From NCBI GenBank assembly GCA_041583135.1, contig JBFHGJ010000106.1, forward strand, positions 1-20,160: a stretch of 20,160 nt of DNA. The letters are read 5' to 3'. Under the pieces are notes generated by a model. The model had not been told where the DNA came from, did no database searches, and saw only the letters and a list, made by a program, of their open reading frames with translations. A program made the translations under genes and the position numbers. Positions 15,353 through 20,160 of the stretch are shown piece after piece. Position 1 is the stretch's first letter; each line of letters starts with the position of its first letter. This stretch comes from JABSOG01 sp041583135. GTDB lineage: Bacteria; Pseudomonadota; Gammaproteobacteria; Enterobacterales; Alteromonadaceae.

Positions 15353-16162
15353 TTGTCCAAATATATTGTAGAAATAGAAGACCTAAGTTTTTCTCGCGGC
15401 TCGCGACCCATCTACAGCAACATCAACATGAAATTCCCCAAGGGAAAAGTCACAGCCATCATGGGACCGAGCGGCATCGGAAAAACGACATTGCTGCGGC
15501 TAATCGGCGGCCAAATTAAGCCCGATAGCGGCAAGATATTATTTCAAGGTCATAATATTCCAGCGCTTTCGCGCGCCAAACTGTATGAAATGCGCAAAGA
15601 CATGAGCATGTTGTTTCAAAGCGGCGCATTGTTTACAGAAATGAGCGTATTTGACAACGTGGCCTTTGCTATTCGTGAGCATACCAAGCTGCCTGAGGAT
15701 ATTATTCGCACCATGGTGCTGCTTAAACTTGAGGCGGTAGGATTGCGTGGTGCCCGAGACTTAATGCCCCACGAGCTGTCGGGTGGCATGGCAAGACGTG
15801 CAGCGCTGGCCCGTTCTATTGCCCTTGATCCAAAACTTATCATGTACGATGAGCCGTTTACCGGACAAGACCCCATTTCCATGGGGGTGATTGTTACCCT
15901 CATCAAAGAACTTAATGAAGCGTTGGATTTGACCTCCGTGGTGGTTTCTCACGATGTCAACGAGGTGTTGTCTATTGCCGACTATGTTTATGTGGTGGCT
16001 GAGCAACGGGTCATCGGTGAAGGCACACCCGAGCAATTGCGTGACAATGACTCGCCTTTGGTGCAACAGTTTTTACAAGGCTTGCCTGATGGCCCGGTAC
16101 CTTTCCATTACAAAGCCAACGACTACCACGGCGAACTGATAGGAGACGAAGATGCTTCTTGA
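15353..16162 (+). CDS. mlaF: Phospholipid ABC transporter ATP-binding protein MlaF
   Basis: The 269-residue ABC ATPase matches MlaF. Walker A GPSGIGKT is at 38-45, the Q-loop at MLFQSGALF (about 86-94), signature LSGGM at 142-146, Walker B LIMYDEP at 162-168 and the switch region VVVSHD. The C-terminal extension DGPVPFHYKANDYHGEL is typical of MlaF and contacts the MlaB subunit in known structures. MlaF energises the MlaFEDB complex that moves phospholipids between membranes. The start is TTG: the open frame upstream (to 15308) contains no ATG or GTG, and no clear Shine-Dalgarno precedes it. Its 3' end overlaps mlaE by 11 bases. Confidence 0.96.
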   Translation: MSKYIVEIEDLSFSRGSRPIYSNINMKFPKGKVTAIMGPSGIGKTTLLRLIGGQIKPDSGKILFQGHNIPALSRAKLYEMRKDMSMLFQSGALFTEMSVFDNVAFAIREHTKLPEDIIRTMVLLKLEAVGLRGARDLMPHELSGGMARRAALARSIALDPKLIMYDEPFTGQDPISMGVIVTLIKELNEALDLTSVVVSHDVNEVLSIADYVYVVAEQRVIGEGTPEQLRDNDSPLVQQFLQGLPDGPVPFHYKANDYHGELIGDEDAS

Positions 16163-16934
16163 TATGTTTGCCCGTAACGGTAGGCGCTCACTCGATTGGT
16201 TATCCGGTGTTGGTGCCGCGACCCTGATGTTGTTTGGTGCCATTGTGGCGGTGCCGAACTTACGCAAAAGCTTTGGTCTGTTTATTAGTCAAGTTTATGT
16301 CGTTGGTGTTCGCTCGTTAACCATTATTGCGGTGTCAGGATTGTTTATCGGCATGGTGTTGGCGTTGCAAGGCTACACTGTGTTGGTTGATTACGGCGCG
16401 GAGAATAGCTTAGGACCTATGGTTGGGTTGTCGTTGCTCAGAGAGCTTGGCCCTGTGGTCACGGCCTTGTTGTTTGCTGGACGTGCCGGGTCGGCATTGA
16501 CCGCTGAAATCGGCGCGATGAAAGCAACCGAGCAACTCTCGAGTATGGAAATGATGGCGGTCGATCCTCTAAGACGAGTGATAGCGCCGCGATTTTGGGC
16601 CGGTTTCTTTTGTATGCCGTTACTGGCAGCCATATTTTCGGCGGTAGGTATCATTGGCGGACACCTAGTTGGCGTCGAGTGGCTTGGTATCGATGGCGGT
16701 AACTTTTGGGCGATTATGCAGGCCCAGGTTTCTTTGACAGAAGATGTACTTGGCGGCGTGTTTAAAAGCTTTGTCTTTGCGGTCGTGGTGACTTGGATTG
16801 CGCTGTATCGCGGTTATAGTGCCATACCAACCTCGGATGGTATCAGTAAAGCCACCACAGATACCGTGGTGCAATCGTCTTTGGCGATTTTAGGATTAGA
16901 TTTTGTGTTAACCGTTTTCTTGTTTGGTGGATAA
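16152..16934 (+). CDS. mlaE: Phospholipid ABC transporter permease MlaE
   Basis: The 260-residue inner-membrane permease matches MlaE. An amphipathic N-terminal helix is followed by about five transmembrane segments. The family-diagnostic block LLRELGPVVTALLFAGRAG, then SALTAEIGAMKATEQLSSMEM (coupling helix that contacts MlaF), falls in the middle. MlaE dimerises and forms the lipid path with the MlaD ring. The start ATG at 16152 has AGGAGA five bases upstream and lies inside the mlaF 3' end, implying coupled translation. Confidence 0.97.
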   Translation: MLLDMFARNGRRSLDWLSGVGAATLMLFGAIVAVPNLRKSFGLFISQVYVVGVRSLTIIAVSGLFIGMVLALQGYTVLVDYGAENSLGPMVGLSLLRELGPVVTALLFAGRAGSALTAEIGAMKATEQLSSMEMMAVDPLRRVIAPRFWAGFFCMPLLAAIFSAVGIIGGHLVGVEWLGIDGGNFWAIMQAQVSLTEDVLGGVFKSFVFAVVVTWIALYRGYSAIPTSDGISKATTDTVVQSSLAILGLDFVLTVFLFGG

Positions 16935-16936
16935 AA

Positions 16937-17404
16937 ATGAGTACCAGAAAAGTTGAAATATGGGTAGGGATATTCGTCACTATCAGTATTGCCGCATTGA
17001 TCATGCTGGCCTTTAAAGTGGCCGACATCAATGCCTCGGGCAATGGCGATACCTATGAGCTAAAAGCTAAATTTGACAACATCGGCGGCCTTAAAGTGCG
17101 CTCTGCGATCAAAGTGGGCGGTGTGGTTGTCGGCAGAGTCAGCGACATCAGTTTGGATCCGGTGGACTATTCGCCCGTCGTGAGCATGGCAATTTTGTCG
17201 CAATACAGCAATTTTTCCGACACCAGTTCGGTGTCGATATTGACCTCTGGTTTACTCGGAGAGCAATACATCGGATTGTCCCCGGGGTTCATCGACGAAA
17301 CGGTTGATATTTTGAAAGCGGGTGATTATATAGAGGATACCAAGTCGGCATTGGTACTTGAAGAATTGATTGGTCAATTCTTGTTTAGTGTCGGCAACGA
17401 CTAG
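16937..17404 (+). CDS. mlaD: MCE-domain phospholipid transport protein MlaD
   Basis: This 155-residue protein has one N-terminal transmembrane helix (about 5-26, VGIFVTISIAALIMLAFKV) and a single MCE domain (about 37-117, with VRSAIKVGGVVVGRVSDISLD). MlaD forms a hexameric ring on MlaE and receives lipid from or delivers it to MlaC. The conserved EDTKSALVLEELIGQFLF helix is present near the end. Only SVGND follows before TAG, whereas E. coli MlaD (183 aa) has a longer disordered tail. After this stop the -1 frame stays open to 17514, ending on the mlaC start, so a frameshift at the very end is possible but unproven. Confidence 0.95.
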   Translation: MSTRKVEIWVGIFVTISIAALIMLAFKVADINASGNGDTYELKAKFDNIGGLKVRSAIKVGGVVVGRVSDISLDPVDYSPVVSMAILSQYSNFSDTSSVSILTSGLLGEQYIGLSPGFIDETVDILKAGDYIEDTKSALVLEELIGQFLFSVGND

Positions 17405-17510
17405 GATTGAGGAAAGACATCCAACTACAGCCCAAAGAGGGCGATACAGATGGGCAGTCGTTAATTGTCAGGAGAGTTGCCGTAGATTCGGCACCAGCAG
17501 GAGAAAGAAA

Positions 17511-18137
17511 ATGAAATCAATGGTTAAAGTGTTCGCTGTCATGGCGGTTTTATTTGGTAGCTTTGCAGTTCAGGCGACAACGGAGAATCCGTACAAGCTT
17601 ATTCAGCGTGTTGCGGAGACAACTTTTAAGCGTATTGCCACTGACAACGGTAAGATTGCCGCCAACGCCAACCATTTGAAAACCATCGTTGATGATGAAT
17701 TGATGCCCTATATTGATTATGAATTGGCTGCGAAAATGGTGCTTGGCCGAACTAAAGCCAGCAGTGAAGAAAAACAAGCCTTTTTTACCGCTTTTAAAGG
17801 CTATTTAGTCACAACTTATGCCACGGTATTTACCAAGTATACCGACCAAAAAGTGGTGTTTGAGGCAGAAAAGCCGATTGAAGGCAAAAAGGTTGTCACG
17901 GTGCAGACCCGTATCATTGATGAAAATCGTCCCGACATCAATATCGACTTTAAAGTCAGACTTGATAAGCGGACCAGCACGTGGAAAGCCTTTGATATGG
18001 TGGCCGAGGGTATCAGCTTGCTTAACAGTAAGAAGGCCGAATTAAAGCCGTTGTTGAGACAGCAAGATGGCGTCGCCAAAGTCACTAAACTGCTCAATGA
18101 AAAAGCGCAGTTGAATATTGTAAAAAGCGCAGGTTAA
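17511..18137 (+). CDS. mlaC: Periplasmic phospholipid-binding protein MlaC
   Basis: The 208-residue product has a Sec signal peptide (MKSMVKVFAVMAVLFGSFAV, cleavage likely after QA near residue 22) and an MlaC/Ttg2D domain. Family segments include PYKLIQRVAETTFKRI at the mature N-terminus, YIDYELAAKMVLG and FKGYLVTTYATVFTKY. MlaC shuttles phospholipid between the MlaFEDB complex and the outer-membrane MlaA complex. The frame is open upstream to 17370, but the ATG at 17511 gives a proper signal peptide and has AGGAGA six bases before it. The family length is about 210 residues. Confidence 0.96.
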   Translation: MKSMVKVFAVMAVLFGSFAVQATTENPYKLIQRVAETTFKRIATDNGKIAANANHLKTIVDDELMPYIDYELAAKMVLGRTKASSEEKQAFFTAFKGYLVTTYATVFTKYTDQKVVFEAEKPIEGKKVVTVQTRIIDENRPDINIDFKVRLDKRTSTWKAFDMVAEGISLLNSKKAELKPLLRQQDGVAKVTKLLNEKAQLNIVKSAG

Positions 18138-18143
18138 TCGGCG

Positions 18144-18440
18144 GTGAGCAAAATATTTGAGTTTCATGCCGAGCAATGTCGTGTTTCACTACACGGCATG
18201 ATAGACAGATACACCATCGGTCAGTTGCTGGCGGGGCTGGATCTGTCAAAATCCTGTAAGGCGCAGTTGACCATCGACTTTAGTGAAGTTGAAAAGGTCG
18301 ATAGTGCCGGGCTTGCTTGGCTACTCAAAATCGTCGGTCAGGCCAACCGTGCCGGTCAAACGGTTCATTTTACCCACTTGCCCGAGCAGCTGCTGAAGTT
18401 GGCAAGAGTTTGTGGCGTAGAATCGCTCATCACGCATTAA
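18144..18440 (+). CDS. mlaB: STAS-domain protein MlaB
   Basis: The 98-residue STAS-domain protein matches MlaB, the small cytoplasmic subunit that binds MlaF and is needed for complex assembly and activity. The STAS core IDFSEVEKVDSAGLAWLL is clear, with Ser54 at the position of the conserved Thr/Ser. The start is GTG at 18144, six bases after the mlaC stop. The Shine-Dalgarno is weak, so translational coupling to mlaC is probable. Anti-sigma-antagonist-like STAS proteins share the fold, but the operon position makes MlaB the clear assignment. Confidence 0.93.
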   Translation: MSKIFEFHAEQCRVSLHGMIDRYTIGQLLAGLDLSKSCKAQLTIDFSEVEKVDSAGLAWLLKIVGQANRAGQTVHFTHLPEQLLKLARVCGVESLITH

Positions 18441-18480
18441 TGGCTTGATTAGGCCAATCGGTTAAAATTAGGAGAGTACA

Positions 18481-18738
18481 GTGGAAAACGCCGAAGTCGA
18501 AAAATTGCTCAAAGCAGCGTTGGAATTAGCAGAAGTGCACGTGCGCAGTGAAGGCTCTCACTATAATATTATCGCCGTGGGCGAGATGTTTGAAGGCCTT
18601 AGCCGGGTCAAACAACAACAGGCGGTGTATGCACCGCTCAAAGCGGTCATTGCCGATGGTACTATTCATGCCGTCAGCATCAAGGCCTTTACCCCAGCGC
18701 AATGGCAGCGCGAAAAACACTTTAACATGCCCGCCTAA
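18481..18738 (+). CDS. ibaG: BolA-family protein IbaG (YrbA)
   Basis: This 85-residue BolA-like protein matches IbaG, with HYNIIAVGEMFEGLSRVKQQQ and the conserved IHAVSIKAFTPAQW containing the histidine used in Fe-S binding with monothiol glutaredoxin in relatives. IbaG is linked to acid stress and, in Vibrio, to envelope and Fe-S homeostasis. The start is GTG at 18481 with AGGAGA five bases upstream. It lies between mlaB and murA, its usual neighbours. Confidence 0.95.
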   Translation: MENAEVEKLLKAALELAEVHVRSEGSHYNIIAVGEMFEGLSRVKQQQAVYAPLKAVIADGTIHAVSIKAFTPAQWQREKHFNMPA

Positions 18739-18762
18739 GACAACGAGTATCAAAGAGGTTTC

Positions 18763-20034
18763 ATGCAACAACTGATCATACATGGTGGCAACTCGCTACA
18801 CGGAGAGGTCAATATCTCAGGTGCCAAAAACGCGGCGCTGCCGATTCTGTTTGCGACACTGCTATCTAAACAGCCGACCACACTACATAATGTGCCGGGG
18901 CTTGAAGATATCAATACTACCTGTGAGTTGTTGTCTCATTTAGGCTGTAAAATTGAAAGAAGTGGCTCTAGCTTAACGGTTTATCCCAATGTCACCAAAC
19001 TCGATGCGCCGTATGAATTGGTGACCAAAATGCGTGCTTCAATCTTGGTGCTTGGTCCTTTGCTCAGTCATTTTGGCGAGGCGAAAGTATCGCTGCCCGG
19101 CGGCTGCGCTATCGGCACGCGTCCGGTCAATCTGCATATTGAAGGCATGGAGAAAATGGGCGCTGAGATCAGTGTCGAGTCTGGCTTTGTCAATGCCCAA
19201 ATGAACGGCCGCTTAAAGGGGTGTCGTATCTGTATGGATGTGGTCAGTGTCGGCGCCACAGAAAACTTGTTGATGGCTGCCGCGCTTGCCGAAGGCGAAA
19301 CCATCATTGAAAATGCGGCCCGTGAGCCTGAAGTGCAGGACTTGGCGCGGCTACTCCAAGCGATGGGTGCCAAAATTGACGGTGCAGGTACCGATACCAT
19401 CGTCGTTCATGGTGTGGAAGCCTTGCATGGCGCCGAGTTTTCGGTCATGCCCGATAGAGTTGAGACCGGCACCTTCTTGGTCGCCGCTGCCGTTACTCAT
19501 GGCGATGTGATCTGCCGCAATACCGCACCATTGGTGATGGAAGCGGTGATTGAAAAGTTGATTGCCGCCAATGCCAAAGTGGAAGTGGGTGAAGACTTTG
19601 TTCATTTGTCGATGCGCGATAGAAAACTCAAAGCCATCAACCTTAAAACCGCGCCACATCCGGGCTTCCCTACCGACATGCAAGCACAATTTACCGCGCT
19701 AAATGTGGTCGGGGCGGGCACAGGTATCATTACCGAAACCATCTTTGAAAACCGTTTTATGCACGTGCCTGAGTTGCAGCGTATGGGTGCCAATATTCGC
19801 CTTGAAGGTAACACCGCCATATGTAACGATATCATTAAATTGACCGGCGCAGACGTTATGGCGACGGATCTGCGCGCCTCAGCAAGCTTAGTGATCGCAG
19901 GGCTGGTGGCAGAGGGCGAAACTCGATTAAACCGCATTTATCATATCGACCGCGGCTATGAGCGCATTGAAGATAAGTTCTCCGCTTTAGGTGCCGATAT
20001 CAAGCGGGTTGAAGTGCCCGGTCACGGGGTATAG
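18763..20034 (+). CDS. murA: UDP-N-acetylglucosamine 1-carboxyvinyltransferase MurA
   Basis: The 423-residue enzyme transfers enolpyruvate from PEP to UDP-GlcNAc, the committed step of peptidoglycan synthesis, in the cytoplasm. Lys22 and Asn23 (SGAKNAALP), the fosfomycin-targeted Cys115 (PGGCAIGTRPVNLH) and Asp305 (HPGFPTDMQAQ) are present, as is the MPDRVETGTF segment. With Cys rather than Asp at 115, fosfomycin sensitivity would be predicted at the target level. The ATG at 18763 follows AGAGG at good spacing. The gene closes the mla-ibaG-murA run; no clear terminator follows. Confidence 0.98.
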   Translation: MQQLIIHGGNSLHGEVNISGAKNAALPILFATLLSKQPTTLHNVPGLEDINTTCELLSHLGCKIERSGSSLTVYPNVTKLDAPYELVTKMRASILVLGPLLSHFGEAKVSLPGGCAIGTRPVNLHIEGMEKMGAEISVESGFVNAQMNGRLKGCRICMDVVSVGATENLLMAAALAEGETIIENAAREPEVQDLARLLQAMGAKIDGAGTDTIVVHGVEALHGAEFSVMPDRVETGTFLVAAAVTHGDVICRNTAPLVMEAVIEKLIAANAKVEVGEDFVHLSMRDRKLKAINLKTAPHPGFPTDMQAQFTALNVVGAGTGIITETIFENRFMHVPELQRMGANIRLEGNTAICNDIIKLTGADVMATDLRASASLVIAGLVAEGETRLNRIYHIDRGYERIEDKFSALGADIKRVEVPGHGV

Positions 20035-20061
20035 CCGTTTTATCCTATAGCCGCTTGAAGG

Positions 20062-20067
20062 TATAAT
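20062..20067 (+). promoter_or_regulatory. Consensus -10 box TATAAT downstream of murA
   Basis: A perfect TATAAT lies 27 bp after the murA stop. The hexamer 17 bases upstream (TTTATC, 20039-20044) matches the -35 consensus at only three of six bases. If active, the start would fall near 20074, inside the palindrome at 20072-20108. No complete plus-strand gene is visible before the window ends. Confidence 0.3.
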
Positions 20068-20071
20068 CGAA

Positions 20072-20108
20072 CGCTCAGAGTGTACATACATTATGTATTG
20101 TCTGAGCG
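20072..20108. repeat. Long interrupted palindrome downstream of murA
   Basis: CGCTCAGA (20072-20079) and TCTGAGCG (20101-20108) form a perfect 8-bp stem. The 21-nt interior contains a second pairing, ACATAC against GTATTGT with one bulge. No uridine run follows on either strand, so it is not a classical intrinsic terminator. It could be a bidirectional 3'-end structure between murA and a convergent gene, or an operator over the TATAAT box. Confidence 0.5.
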
Positions 20109-20159
20109 CCAAAATGCCTCAAGTCCTTCTGCGGTCTCCAAATAGGGATGAAACAACCC
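20091..20159 (-). CDS. Possible C-terminal fragment of a convergent gene
   Basis: Reading in from the right edge on the minus strand, one frame stays open for 22 codons to TAA at 20093-20091. It encodes HPYLETAEGLEAFW followed by RSDNT, which has protein-like composition. The stop falls within the palindrome at 20072-20108, where a gene end convergent with murA might lie. I do not recognise the family, and the piece is too short to separate from chance. Confidence 0.25.
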   Translation of the reverse strand, partial: GLFHPYLETAEGLEAFWRSDNT

Positions 20160-20160
20160 A

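Noticed and set aside
17386..17404. Programmed ribosomal frameshift at the mlaD end
   Set aside because: No slippery heptamer is present in the only interval where the -1 shift could occur; mutation, sequencing error or a naturally short MlaD are simpler explanations.
17370..17510. 47-residue N-terminal extension of mlaC
   Set aside because: It would overlap the mlaD 3' end and bury the signal peptide; AGGAGA upstream of 17511 supports the shorter form.

Overview
This window looks like a chromosomal segment of a marine-type gammaproteobacterium in or near the Alteromonadales (Shewanella-like). The grounds are the yrbG-kdsD-kdsC-lptCAB-rpoN-hpf-ptsN-rapZ-npr block back-to-back with mlaFEDCB-ibaG-murA, an order shared with Escherichia coli and its relatives, plus mgtE directly after npr, and darP (yjgA) divergent from pmbA. 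The taxonomic call rests on recalled protein similarity and gene order, not on a search.

Layout. Positions 114-3329 (minus) hold a 1071-residue Ig-repeat lipoprotein whose start codon overlaps the stop of darP (3326-3865, minus). darP diverges from pmbA (4049-5395, plus). pmbA and mgtE (5584-6954, minus) converge on a short tandem array of GTAG-headed hairpins that resembles REP sequences. From 7036 to 15131 a long minus-strand run encodes, in transcription order, yrbG, kdsD, kdsC, lptC, lptA, lptB, then rpoN, hpf, ptsN, rapZ and npr. A 221-bp divergent region follows (15132-15352). The plus strand then carries mlaF, mlaE, mlaD, mlaC, mlaB, ibaG and murA (15353-20034).

How the genes fit together. 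Most of the window concerns the envelope. KdsD and KdsC make Kdo for lipopolysaccharide, LptC/A/B power and bridge LPS export, MlaFEDCB moves phospholipids between the membranes to maintain outer-membrane asymmetry, and MurA commits UDP-GlcNAc to peptidoglycan. RapZ (amino-sugar supply control in E. coli) and the nitrogen-PTS proteins PtsN and Npr sit beside sigma-54 and the ribosome hibernation factor HPF, linking envelope precursors to nutrient state. Junctions in kdsD/kdsC/lptC/lptA/lptB and mlaF/mlaE are overlapping, which indicates translational coupling.

The gene content is mostly conserved housekeeping, and I see no convincing undescribed multi-gene system. The places worth a second look are small. 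They are a 31-codon ORF and a 22-bp-spaced direct repeat ahead of mlaF, a TTG start for mlaF without a Shine-Dalgarno sequence, the REP-like array that repeats the mgtE stop-codon sequence, an open alternative frame after mlaD that ends exactly on the mlaC start, the coupling of darP to the large lipoprotein, and a palindrome beside a TATAAT box at the right edge.
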